From Dehalococcoidia bacterium (GTDB lineage: Bacteria; Chloroflexota; Dehalococcoidia; UBA2979), in NCBI GenBank assembly GCA_004297315.1, contig SCTU01000012.1:1-20588 (forward strand): 20,588 bases of DNA, in the 5' to 3' direction. The stretch's first letter is position 1, and each line of letters opens with the position of its first letter. The notes below the pieces were generated by a model. It saw only the letters and a list, made by a program, of their open reading frames with translations. It was not told the origin of the DNA and ran no database searches. Made by a program: the position numbers and the translations under genes. This document shows, in pieces, positions 1 to 7,207 of the stretch.

Positions 1-1
1 C

Positions 2-190
2 CTCGATCTCGTGGAGGCCGCGCGTGAGCTCGGCATTCACCCCCAGAGCCTGCGCCGCCTGATTAAACAGGGGCGAGTCCCGGCGACGCTGTTTGCAGGC
101 AAATATCTGATCGAGCGCGACAAACTCGACATGTTCAAATCGTCCTACGACCCGCGCCCGGGCCGAAAGCCAATCCGCCGCCTGCTCTAG
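2..190 (+). CDS. Helix-turn-helix DNA-binding protein, excisionase/MerR-like (5' partial)
   Basis: The open frame enters from the left edge and ends at TAG 188-190, giving the last 62 residues. The visible part, beginning LDLVEAARELGIHPQSLRRL, has the pattern of a HTH_17/excisionase-type winged helix: an alanine-rich first helix, a turn at GIHPQS, and a recognition helix with paired arginines. A wing-like stretch follows (VPATLFAGKYLIERDKLDMF), then a basic tail (RPGRKPIRRLL). Proteins of this class are small DNA-binding regulators, found both as phage or element excisionases and as free-standing regulators. Nothing else in the window suggests a mobile element, so its role is open. The start codon lies outside the window. 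The class is fairly clear; the function is unknown. Confidence 0.7.
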   Translation, partial: LDLVEAARELGIHPQSLRRLIKQGRVPATLFAGKYLIERDKLDMFKSSYDPRPGRKPIRRLL

Positions 191-213
191 ATACATCGAG
201 GCCCGTGAAACAA

Positions 214-244
214 GAAGAGGCCGCGCTCGAAGCGCGGCCTCTTC
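214..244 (-). terminator. Rho-independent terminator of the lipoprotein gene
   Basis: A perfect 14-bp stem (214-227 pairing with 231-244) closes a 3-base loop. Read on the minus strand the stem is followed at once by TTGTTT, the expected U-rich tail, and it begins 20 bases after the stop codon of the lipoprotein gene (265-1029). On the plus strand no T-tract follows, so it mainly serves the minus-strand gene, although the stem could also slow transcription leaving the HTH gene that ends at 190. Confidence 0.85.
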
Positions 245-264
245 GGTGTAACCGGCACCTTCGA

Positions 265-1029
265 CTAGATCGGCGGCTCGACCTTGTTCGAGGCTGCATC
301 GATGTCCGATACCTGCACGTCAACCCGCAGGACCTCTTTATCCGCCGCGTTCTTCCCCGTGATCAGCACGCGGAGCAATACACCTCGGCTCTCGGCGAAC
401 CAGACATCGGCCTGCGTCTTCACGTCGGCGGCGGACTCGGGGACGGCGCTCTGCGTGCCGAAGACCTCCTCGAAGGCCTTGCGGTCGAAGACGTAGTGCC
501 GCGCGGCGGCGCCCCCCACGGAGTCCTTTGTGAACGGTCGCCCCGCCAGCCGTTGCGTCAGTTCATCCGAGGTGGGCCCCGTCGTCCCCGAGAACAGCCC
601 CTGAGGACTGAAGTCGGAGGTCGCGAGGAGCGCTGCGGCGCCGGTGATCCCGCGCTGCCACTGGCCCTGCGGCTCCTTGCTCCACTGCTCCTTCGCGATG
701 TTGACCGTCTCGAGGTTCACCTTCAGGAACCCGAGGTCGGCATCGATCGTGGCCTGCTGGCGGTCGGGGTTTACGCGCGTGCCGCTCGCCTTGATGCGGA
801 ACGTGCCGCCGGGCGGAACGACCTGCGCACCCTGCGCGGGAAGCGCCTCTGACGAGACCAGGATGTCGGACGCAAACCGATACGACTTCAGGGCGTCGAG
901 CGAAGTCACCTTGAACTCTGACGACGTCGCCTTCTCGCCCTTCTTGTCGCCGCAGCCGCCAAGCGTCGATATGACCGCGAGCAACAGCAATCCGGCGAGG
1001 GCCGTCCGGGGGGCGTGCGAGCGTCTCAT
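265..1029 (-). CDS. Secreted lipoprotein, LppX/LprAFG-like
   Basis: This 254-residue protein opens with a basic n-region (MRRSHAPR), a hydrophobic core and a lipobox, L23-G-G-C26, so Cys26 should be lipidated and the protein held on the outer face of the membrane. The mature part (LKSYRF..., then alternating strands such as QATIDADLGFLKVNLETVNI) resembles the LppX/LprAFG fold, a half-barrel that carries lipids in mycobacterial relatives. That function is inferred only. I chose the ATG at 1029 because GGAGG lies 4 bases upstream; an in-frame TTG at 1059 would add ten residues before the signal peptide and has no better ribosome site. The gene is divergent from the MBL hydrolase gene and ends before a strong terminator. 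Lipoprotein status is firm, family moderately so. Confidence 0.75.
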   Translation of the reverse strand: MRRSHAPRTALAGLLLLAVISTLGGCGDKKGEKATSSEFKVTSLDALKSYRFASDILVSSEALPAQGAQVVPPGGTFRIKASGTRVNPDRQQATIDADLGFLKVNLETVNIAKEQWSKEPQGQWQRGITGAAALLATSDFSPQGLFSGTTGPTSDELTQRLAGRPFTKDSVGGAAARHYVFDRKAFEEVFGTQSAVPESAADVKTQADVWFAESRGVLLRVLITGKNAADKEVLRVDVQVSDIDAASNKVEPPI

Positions 1030-1128
1030 GAGGCCTCCGTCGTCTGTGGGGTGCGACAACCCTCGTGGATCGGGGAGGCTCCGTCAACGCGCTTGCCTCC
1101 CGGTCGCGGGACGGGTGAGGATTGGCCG

Positions 1129-1851
1129 ATGCCGCCATTCCCAACCTCTGCGCCCGGTGTCCACCTCGTGATGGAAGGCGTCTGGTGGCTCTTCGGCGTC
1201 CGCGGCTCGAACGTCTACCTGCTGCGTTTGCCATCGGGAGCACACGTGCTCGTGGATGCCGGTATGCCCGGCTCGGACGGCGCGATCCTCGCGCGGCTGC
1301 GCGCGCTCGGCGTCGACCACGTCGAGGCGATCCTGCTCACGCACCGCCACATCGACCACGCCGGCGGCGCGGCCCGCCTGCGCGAGGCGCTGGGGGCGCG
1401 CGTGGTGGCCGGCGCGGGGGATGTGACCGACGGCCGCATCGCGTCCTGTCCGGTCGACCTCGTACTGCCGCCCGAGGAATGCGAGCCGTTACCGGGACTG
1501 CTGGCGATCCCTGCGCCGGGGCACACTGCCGGTTCCACCGTCTACGTGGTGCCCTCGTTCGACCTGTGGTGCATCGGCGATGTCGCGCTGCACTCGGGCG
1601 ACCGGATGAGCCGACCGCTGCCGCCCTCGAACGAGGACACGGCGGCGCAGGAAGCGACGCTGCGGGCGCTCGCAGCGCGTTGCGGGGCGAATGGTGCGCC
1701 CGGACACGGTGACCCCGTCGTCGGCGGCTTCGGAGACCTCGTGCGCGTCCTCGCCTCGCGTCCGCCCGCGCCCGGTCCGTGGTGGCTGCGCGTCGTGCTG
1801 AACCCGCGTGCGATGGCCCGCTTCGCGCGACGGCAGGCCGGCCGCCGCTAG
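1129..1851 (+). CDS. MBL-fold metallo-hydrolase
   Basis: This 240-residue protein carries the metallo-beta-lactamase signature THRHIDH at residues 71-77 (H72, H74, D76, H77). It also has a downstream metal histidine in PGHTAG (H132), a bridging aspartate in CIGD (D151), and a late APGHGDP motif. These are the ligands of a two-metal site. The layout resembles glyoxalase II-like and small-molecule hydrolases, but the substrate cannot be read from the sequence. The ATG at 1129 is chosen because GTGAGGA precedes it and the recognisable domain begins just after; the frame is open upstream to 1015 with no domain-like sequence. The stop codon overlaps that of the convergent phosphoribosyltransferase gene at CTAG 1848-1851. 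Family assignment is secure, specificity unknown. Confidence 0.9.
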   Translation: MPPFPTSAPGVHLVMEGVWWLFGVRGSNVYLLRLPSGAHVLVDAGMPGSDGAILARLRALGVDHVEAILLTHRHIDHAGGAARLREALGARVVAGAGDVTDGRIASCPVDLVLPPEECEPLPGLLAIPAPGHTAGSTVYVVPSFDLWCIGDVALHSGDRMSRPLPPSNEDTAAQEATLRALAARCGANGAPGHGDPVVGGFGDLVRVLASRPPAPGPWWLRVVLNPRAMARFARRQAGRR

Positions 1852-2519
1852 TCGAACTCGGAGCGCGGCTCGCCCTCGCGGCGCAGGTAGGCCATCGCGC
1901 GGTCGAAGTCGCCCTCGCGCAGCAGGCTCGCCGAGTCGAGGTAGGTGAGCACGACGGCGAGCGAGAGGAGCGAGTGCATCCGCACACCCGTCGCCTCCAG
2001 CCGGCGCGCCGCGCCCTGTTCACGGTCGAGGAGCACGACTGCGTCCGAGACCATCAGCCCCGCGTTCCGCAGGCTCTCGGCGGTCGTGACGAGCGACCCG
2101 CCGCCCGCGGCGAGGTCGTCGACGATCAGGACACGCATCCCCGGCCGGTAGATCCCCTCGATCTGAGGTGTCGCGGCCTGCTCGCTGTCCTGCGCGGGCC
2201 GGATGTAGAGCAATGGCTTCTCCATCTGGAGCGCGAGCGCTGTCGCGACGTGCAGCCCGCCGATCGGCACGCCCGCGATCGCGTCGAACGGGTCGACGGT
2301 GCGCTGGCGCTTGAGCATCTCGAGTTCCAGTTCGTCCTGGATCAAGCGGGCAGTCCGCTTCAGCGCGTCCGGACGCGAGATGAGCAGTTTCGCGTTCACG
2401 TACACCGGCGAGTTCCGCACGGTGCGGCCGAGGCTGAAGTCGCCGAACTGGATCGCCCCGATCCGCCACATCGTGTCGGCCAGCCACAGCCGTCCCTGCG
2501 GGTCGCGTGGTGCGGTCAT
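1848..2519 (-). CDS. Orotate phosphoribosyltransferase-like protein (PyrE family, atypical active loop)
   Basis: This 223-residue protein aligns along its length with orotate phosphoribosyltransferases. Matching parts are a start resembling 'gal-fG-F-L', SPVYVNAKLL near residues 37-46, AGVPIGGL near 82-89, a PRPP-binding-like VLIVDDLAAGGGS near 130-142, and the C-terminal LDREQGAARRLEATGV typical of PyrE. PyrE makes OMP from orotate and PRPP in pyrimidine synthesis. However, the flexible catalytic loop, which normally has RK...K.HG, reads IRPAQDSEQ here, without those lysines and histidine. The PRPP motif is also altered (DDLAAGGGS instead of EDVxTTGGS type). It may be a paralogue with another role. 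Its ATG overlaps the stop of the upstream dehydrogenase gene as ATGA (2516-2519), so the two are probably translationally coupled. Confidence 0.75.
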   Translation of the reverse strand: MTAPRDPQGRLWLADTMWRIGAIQFGDFSLGRTVRNSPVYVNAKLLISRPDALKRTARLIQDELELEMLKRQRTVDPFDAIAGVPIGGLHVATALALQMEKPLLYIRPAQDSEQAATPQIEGIYRPGMRVLIVDDLAAGGGSLVTTAESLRNAGLMVSDAVVLLDREQGAARRLEATGVRMHSLLSLAVVLTYLDSASLLREGDFDRAMAYLRREGEPRSEFD

Positions 2520-3517
2520 GCGCGCCTGCCCTTGGCCGTCAGCGCTTCCGGGTTCACGGCGTTCGCCGGCATCCGGCCCTCCAGCCCTGCGAGCAGGCCT
2601 TCGACTGCGAGGCGCGCCATCGCCGCGCGCGTCTCCAGCGTGGCGCTTCCGAGGTGTGGCGCGACGACGAGGTGTGGGGCGGTAAGGAGCGGATCGCCAG
2701 CCGGCATCGGCTCGGGCGTCATCACGTCGATGCCGGCGCCCGCGATCTGTCCGCTGCGCAACGCCGCCGCCAGCGCCGGCTGGTCGACGACGCCCCCACG
2801 CGTCGTGTTCACGAAGATCGCGTCCGGGCGCATACGGGCGAAGAACGAGGCGTCGCACATCCGCTCGGTCTCCGGGGTGAGGGGGACATGCATGCTCACA
2901 TACTCGGCGCGAGCGAGCAGATCGTCGAGCGGCGTGAAGCTGCCGGGGAAGTCGGCCACCGCGCGGTGTCCCGCGTAGAGCACCGTCATCCCGAAGCCCT
3001 GCGCCCGCTGCGCGACTGCCCGGCCGATGCGCCCCGGGCCCACGATGCCCAGCGTGGCGCCGCTGACCCGGTGCCCCAGCAGCCACGTCGGGTGCCAGGG
3101 GCCCCATTCGCCGTCCCGGACGGCCCGCTCGCCCTCCGGAAGGCGTCGGGCGGCGGCCAACAGCAGCGCCCAGGTCATGTCCGCCGTCGCTTCCGTGAGT
3201 ACGCCGGGCGTGTTGGTGACGAGGACGCCGCGTGCCGTGCAGGCGGGAATGTCGATGTTGTCGTAGCCCACGGCCATGTTCGCGACGACGCGCACGCGAG
3301 GTGCCGCGTCCAGCAGGAGGGCGTCCACGCGCTCGGTGAGCATCGTCAGGAGCCCCTCGCACGGAGCCGAGCGCGTGCGTAGGGACTCGGCGAGCGGCGG
3401 GCCGTCCGCGTCCCACACGTCGAGGTCTGTGCGGGCGCGCAAGTCAGCGACGGGGGAACCGGGCGCGTCCCCGCCCGGGAGCATCCGCGAGACGAAGACG
3501 CGAGGCCGGCCGCTCAT
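2516..3517 (-). CDS. D-2-hydroxyacid dehydrogenase (glyoxylate/hydroxypyruvate reductase-like)
   Basis: This 333-residue protein has the full layout of NAD(P)-dependent D-2-hydroxyacid dehydrogenases: a split substrate domain and a Rossmann domain with GIVGPGRIG (157-165). The catalytic triad is present: Arg240 in NTTRGGVVD, Glu269 in DVMTPEP and His288 in APHLGSAT. Family members reduce glyoxylate, hydroxypyruvate or related 2-keto acids. At the end of the second Rossmann strand, where NAD-specific members usually have Asp, the sequence reads YAGHR, which suggests NADP(H) use; that is inference. The start is the ATG at 3517. The gene's TGA overlaps the next start, linking it to the OPRT-like gene. 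The upstream DUF429 gene stops 41 bases away on the same strand, so a three-gene unit is likely. Confidence 0.9.
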   Translation of the reverse strand: MSGRPRVFVSRMLPGGDAPGSPVADLRARTDLDVWDADGPPLAESLRTRSAPCEGLLTMLTERVDALLLDAAPRVRVVANMAVGYDNIDIPACTARGVLVTNTPGVLTEATADMTWALLLAAARRLPEGERAVRDGEWGPWHPTWLLGHRVSGATLGIVGPGRIGRAVAQRAQGFGMTVLYAGHRAVADFPGSFTPLDDLLARAEYVSMHVPLTPETERMCDASFFARMRPDAIFVNTTRGGVVDQPALAAALRSGQIAGAGIDVMTPEPMPAGDPLLTAPHLVVAPHLGSATLETRAAMARLAVEGLLAGLEGRMPANAVNPEALTAKGRRA

Positions 3518-3558
3518 CGGGCATCTCTCATCCGGAGATTGTACGAGCGGGCTTCCGG

Positions 3559-4242
3559 TTATCCGCCAACGACCGGATTCGCCCAGGGACGTGACCGCCG
3601 GGGCAACACCAGCGGCACCGGGATGCCCGACCCCATGACCTCCGTGCGCCTCGCGAGGTGCAGCACCGCGGTCAGCGCGCACGTCGCCGCGTCCAGCTCG
3701 TCGTGCGTGATCCGCCGTCGCGGGAGGCCGCGCACGCCGGCCCTGAACAGCCCGCGTCGCAGTCCGTCGATGCCGGCCCCTTTCCGCGGGATGCCGAGCA
3801 CGTCCTGCGTCATGCCGGGATAAACGTCGATCACGGAATGGGCAGCCGCCTGTAACGCCTCGCGGAGCGCGATCCCGCGCAGGGTCAGGTTGACCATCGA
3901 AGGAAGCAGCGCTGGGAAGGGCCGGTAACCGTCTCGTGCGGCGATCCGGTCCACCTCGCGCATGATCCCGGCGCTCGCGCACTCGCAGCCCCGGTCCGCG
4001 CAGTGGCGCCCCTCCGGCAGCGCGAGCGGCGCATCGATCGCGACGAGGGCGGGCCGGTATGTCTCGACGGCCTCGAAGATCGCCGCGTCGGTGCGCACCA
4101 CGCGCAGGTCCAGCAGCCGTCCGTCACGGGCCATCACCGCCAGCCCCGTGGGATAGCGCGGGCAGCTGCGCAGGTCGAGGCCAAGCACCGGCCGCGCGGC
4201 TCGCGCTGGGCGGGAGGCCCGAGGGGCCTCTACACTCGACAT
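3559..4242 (-). CDS. DUF429 family protein (predicted RNase H-like fold)
   Basis: This 227-residue protein begins with a short basic leader and then GLDLRS (Asp23), LVAIDAPLALPEG (Asp70) and, near the C-terminus, THDELDAATCALTAV. This arrangement of spaced aspartates with D-E-x-D-A is typical of DUF429, a family predicted to adopt an RNase H-like fold; its reaction is not established. A cysteine cluster (CADRGCEC, residues 81-88) lies where many relatives have cysteines. The start ATG at 4242 is preceded by AGGGGA about 6 bases upstream. It is divergent from the rhodanese gene across an 84-bp gap and lies upstream of the dehydrogenase gene on the same strand. I am fairly confident of the family; the function is unknown. 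Confidence 0.7.
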   Translation of the reverse strand: MSSVEAPRASRPARAARPVLGLDLRSCPRYPTGLAVMARDGRLLDLRVVRTDAAIFEAVETYRPALVAIDAPLALPEGRHCADRGCECASAGIMREVDRIAARDGYRPFPALLPSMVNLTLRGIALREALQAAAHSVIDVYPGMTQDVLGIPRKGAGIDGLRRGLFRAGVRGLPRRRITHDELDAATCALTAVLHLARRTEVMGSGIPVPLVLPRRSRPWANPVVGG

Positions 4243-4326
4243 GCGCCGTCCCCTGGACTCTGACGAGGCGCGCTGGCCGCGCCGGAATGCGTCGCCAGCA
4301 TATCGAGCACTGTGCCGGAGGATCTG

Positions 4327-4668
4327 ATGGCTGAAAAGCGCGCAGGCGAGCCGTTCACGCGGATCGACGTCCACGAAGCGAAGCGGATGATCGATGCCGG
4401 CAACGTGCAGGTGATCGACAGCCGCGAGCCGTACGAGCACGAGGAGGGGCACGTCCCCGGTTCCGTGCAGATCCAGCACATGGCCACGCTGGTCCACGCG
4501 GACAAGCTCGCGAAGGACAAGCCGATCCTCTTCATCTGCAAGAGTGGCGCGCGTTCCGCCGTGGCCGCGGAGTTTGCGGCTGCCCTGGGCCTGACCGACC
4601 TCTACAACGTCGAGGGCGGACACGAGGCGTGGCAGAAGGCGGGCTATCCGATGGAGACCGGCCGCTAG
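4327..4668 (+). CDS. Single-domain rhodanese-like sulfurtransferase
   Basis: This 113-residue protein is one rhodanese domain. It has VIDSREPYEHEEGHVPGS near 29-46 and the active-site loop CKSGARS with the catalytic Cys71. The C-terminal EGGHEAWQKAGYP motif closes the domain. Such proteins carry sulfane sulfur as a persulfide and hand it to thiol acceptors or cyanide; single-domain forms of this length are widespread. The ATG at 4327 is preferred to a GTG at 4312 because GGAGGA sits 5 bases before it. There is no signal peptide, so it should be cytoplasmic. It is monocistronic, and its stop lies one base from the stop of the convergent signalling gene. Confidence 0.92.
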   Translation: MAEKRAGEPFTRIDVHEAKRMIDAGNVQVIDSREPYEHEEGHVPGSVQIQHMATLVHADKLAKDKPILFICKSGARSAVAAEFAAALGLTDLYNVEGGHEAWQKAGYPMETGR

Positions 4669-4669
4669 G

Positions 4670-6268
4670 TCACTGTCCAGAAGTCGTGACCCGCGCTGGG
4701 ACAAGCACGTCCCCCAGTGCGGCCAGCAGCGCCGGCACGTCAAACGGCTTTCGCAGGTAGCGCGCGCGGACGCCCGGCGGAAGCGTGGCGCGCCTCCCCT
4801 CCGGGTCGTCGGTCACGAGGATGATCCGCTCGCTCAGTTCGGCCCGATGCGCGAGGATCCAGGCCGCGAAGGTCGACGCGTCCAGCCCGCGCAGGGCCAC
4901 GTCTGCGATCACCGCGCTGTATCCGCCGCCACGAAGGCACTCGGCGCCCTCCGCACCGTCGGGGGCCGTGTTGACCTCGTATCCGGCCGCGGAGAGCGCC
5001 GCCGAAGTGGCCGCGAGGTTCGTCGGGTCGCCATCGATCACCATGATCCGGGCCGCCGCGGTGGATGGGGCGCCTGTCGGGGTGCCCGGTTCGTGCGTCT
5101 CCGGCGTGGGCGCGACGGTCCGCTGCGGGATACCCGGGCCGAGCGGCAATTGCACGCCCGCGGGTAGGGTGGGAGGTTCCGGCTCTTGCCGCGCGAATTG
5201 CAGCAGGTTCCGCATGATCCGCGCGGCGCGCTGCGACTCCTCCTCGATGGTGTGGAGCGCGTGCTCGCGGTCTGCACCCTCCAGCGAATCAAGGATCTGC
5301 GCGTAGCCAAGGATCGAGGTGAGCGGGTTGTTCAGTTCGTGCGCCGCGCCGGCGACAAGGTCGCCGAGCGCGTCGAAGCGTGCGACGGCGTCGAGCCCGG
5401 CGTCCGCGCTGCCCTCGGCGGCGGGGGACAAGTGGAGTCGCGGCCCGAGCCGCCGAAGTGTGCGCTCGGCGAGCCATCCGTCGGCCGCGGAGAACGCGCG
5501 CGCGCCCCGGCGGTAGAGGAGCGCGACGCCCGCCACCTCTGCGCCGGCGAAAAGCGGAATGTGCAGTCGCGAGCGCAGGCCAAACGCCGGGAGTCGGCCC
5601 AGCGGCGTGCGAAACGGCACGGCGGCGTGGGCGGCAGCCATGTCGCCCTCGAGCGCAGGCTCCCCGCGCGTCCTCACGGAGGCCTCGGCATCGTCCAACG
5701 AGGCCCACGTGTCGCCGGCCGCGACTCCCGCCATCGGCGTGGGATACACGGCGACGACGGAGGCGCCGTCGTCGGCGAACTCCAGCACGCAGGCGAAGTC
5801 GAGGGGTATTGCCGCATCCAGCGCTTGGAGCACCGCCCGCGACGCAGCGCCGCCGGATGCGCTGTCCTCGATGGCGTCGGCTGCCGCCAGGGGGGCATCC
5901 GCGGCCGCGCGAATTGCTGGCATCGGGAGGTCCGGGGTCACGCTGCCGGGTGTCGCAGCGAGCCGGACGGCCCAGCCCTCGCCGGAGATCAGGCCGACCA
6001 TTTCCACAGCGAGCGCCACAGCGAGACCTGCCACGTCGAAGCGGATGACGCCCGCCCAGGTGGAGCCGGGGCCGGGGCTTGGCTCGGGCCAGCGGCCGCG
6101 ATCACCTCGAGCGACGAGCGAACGGGCGTCGCGTCCGAGCACGCTGCCGGTCTCCGACAGGCCCAGGAGGGCGCACGCGGCGGCGTCTGCACGGCGGACG
6201 GCGCCGCCGGAGTCTATGAGGAGCCAGCCGGCGATCGGGGAGGCGGGGCGAAGGCCATCGTCGGGCAA
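4670..6268 (-). CDS. PAS/GAF-HisKA-receiver signalling protein lacking an ATPase domain
   Basis: This 532-residue protein looks like a hybrid sensor kinase with a part missing. Residues about 10-105 resemble a PAS domain and about 140-280 a GAF domain (LRSRLHIPLFAGAEVAGVAL). Residues about 297-361 are a HisKA dimerisation domain with phospho-acceptor His310 in GAAHELNNPLTSILGYAQIL. A 45-residue Pro/Thr-rich linker leads straight to a receiver domain (about 406-525) with IDGDP, acceptor Asp456, Thr486 and Lys507 (RKPFD). The HATPase_c domain (N, G1 and G2 boxes) that should follow HisKA is absent, and no fragment of it is visible in the other frames. The start is TTG at 6268, with GGGAGGAA 7 bases upstream. 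No membrane segments are seen, so it is cytoplasmic. It may receive phosphate from another kinase. Confidence 0.85.
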   Translation of the reverse strand: MPDDGLRPASPIAGWLLIDSGGAVRRADAAACALLGLSETGSVLGRDARSLVARGDRGRWPEPSPGPGSTWAGVIRFDVAGLAVALAVEMVGLISGEGWAVRLAATPGSVTPDLPMPAIRAAADAPLAAADAIEDSASGGAASRAVLQALDAAIPLDFACVLEFADDGASVVAVYPTPMAGVAAGDTWASLDDAEASVRTRGEPALEGDMAAAHAAVPFRTPLGRLPAFGLRSRLHIPLFAGAEVAGVALLYRRGARAFSAADGWLAERTLRRLGPRLHLSPAAEGSADAGLDAVARFDALGDLVAGAAHELNNPLTSILGYAQILDSLEGADREHALHTIEEESQRAARIMRNLLQFARQEPEPPTLPAGVQLPLGPGIPQRTVAPTPETHEPGTPTGAPSTAAARIMVIDGDPTNLAATSAALSAAGYEVNTAPDGAEGAECLRGGGYSAVIADVALRGLDASTFAAWILAHRAELSERIILVTDDPEGRRATLPPGVRARYLRKPFDVPALLAALGDVLVPARVTTSGQ

Positions 6269-6364
6269 CGCCTGTTCCTCCCGCGGAGCGCGATCCTCAC
6301 GCCCGATCCTCGGCCCGGGCGCGACGAGTCATGCTCCGGGGAAACCCCCGAACCCGCCAGCGGT

Positions 6365-6388
6365 TTGTCCACAGTTCTGTGTGGATAA
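6365..6388. promoter_or_regulatory. Inverted pair of DnaA-box-like sites
   Basis: TTGTCCACA at 6365-6373 (plus) and TGTGGATAA at 6380-6388 (TTATCCACA on the minus strand, a perfect match to the canonical DnaA box) face each other across 6 bases. They lie in the gap between the Lon-domain gene and the TTG start of the signalling gene, about 97-120 bases upstream of that start. The pair can also form a 9-bp stem with one G-T pair, but no T-tract follows on either strand, so a terminator is less likely. No dnaA, dnaN or other origin gene is in the window. DnaA binding is inferred from the match. Confidence 0.5.
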
Positions 6389-6395
6389 GGACGGC

Positions 6396-7052
6396 TCAGT
6401 TGCGCCGGTCGACGCCGCCCCACCTCTCGGACACTGCGCGCTGCGCCTGCTGGTGCGCGCCCGTGATGAGCGGCTCGAGCAACCCGCCGGCGTGTTCGAG
6501 CCGCCGGCGGATGTCAAAGGTTTCGAGGAGTGCCTGAAGCATGCGCGGCGGCAATACGTCGGCTGCCGCGGCGCCGATCGCATCGACCAGCGCCCCCGGC
6601 GTCTTTGGCGGCCGGACGTCGCGACGGTACACGCCATCCACGAGCTGGCGGAGGCGTTGCACCTGCTCGAACGCCTCTTGCACGGCCTCGAGCAACTCGG
6701 GAGGGACCGCGGTGGCCTCGTCCACCGGGTATTCCACGTCGGCGGTCAGGAACGGGCGGTCGCGGTGCAAGGTGAGCACGCGGAAACGGCGTTCCCCGTG
6801 CGTCCGCACCATCACCCGCCCGCCGCCCACGGGTGAAGCCGACTCGATGCGGGCGGTCGTACCCACGTCGTAGGGCACCATCTCGGCGTCTCCGGCCTCG
6901 TTTCCCGTGCGGATCAGGACGACGCCGAACGGCTCGTCCGCCTCCAGGCACTCGGCCAGCAGCTGGTGGTAGCGCGGCTCGAAGATGTGGATCGGGAGCG
7001 GCATTCCCGGAAAGAGCACCGTCCGCAGTGGGAACAGCCGGAGGCTGCTCAC
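6396..7052 (-). CDS. Lon substrate-binding (LON) domain protein
   Basis: This 218-residue protein begins LRLFPLRTVLFPGMPLPIHIFEPRY, the hallmark of the N-terminal substrate-binding domain of Lon protease (PF02190). It continues with the typical GVVLIRTG and the beta-rich GTTARIE and GGGRVMVRTHGERRFRV. There is no AAA+ or Ser-Lys protease domain, so it is one of the stand-alone LON-domain proteins found in many bacteria. Its role is not settled; substrate binding or adaptor function is usually supposed. The C-terminal third (about 120-210) is helical, as in Lon N-domains. The start is GTG at 7052 with AGGCGGA upstream; no ATG fits before the conserved motif. It precedes the signalling gene by 127 bases on the same strand. 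Confidence 0.9.
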   Translation of the reverse strand: MSSLRLFPLRTVLFPGMPLPIHIFEPRYHQLLAECLEADEPFGVVLIRTGNEAGDAEMVPYDVGTTARIESASPVGGGRVMVRTHGERRFRVLTLHRDRPFLTADVEYPVDEATAVPPELLEAVQEAFEQVQRLRQLVDGVYRRDVRPPKTPGALVDAIGAAAADVLPPRMLQALLETFDIRRRLEHAGGLLEPLITGAHQQAQRAVSERWGGVDRRN

Positions 7053-7207
7053 GACCGTCCGCCTAACGCCGCCCGCGGAACGGACACGGAGGCCCCGAGA
7101 GCAGCGGCGATGCGTCGCGACGGTGCGGCAGAGGCGTCACGCATACCCGTGATCCTACCGCGCGACCGCGGCCCCGAGCGTTGAGGTACGAGAGGGCTGC
7201 GGCAGCG

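Noticed and set aside
1030..1059. TTG start adding ten residues to the lipoprotein
   Set aside because: The ATG at 1029 has GGAGG directly upstream, and the signal peptide is then of normal form.
2520..3416. Upstream extension of the OPRT-like frame to 522 codons
   Set aside because: The added part is an out-of-frame reading of the dehydrogenase gene, and the OPRT family begins at the ATG at 2519.
5186..6388. Plus-strand open frame (400 codons) opposite the signalling gene
   Set aside because: The composition is that of an antisense shadow, and the opposite strand has GAF, HisKA and receiver domains.
6364..6390. Reading the 6365-6388 inverted repeat as a terminator for the Lon-domain gene
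   Set aside because: No T-tract follows on either strand and the stem is short; the match to DnaA boxes is better.
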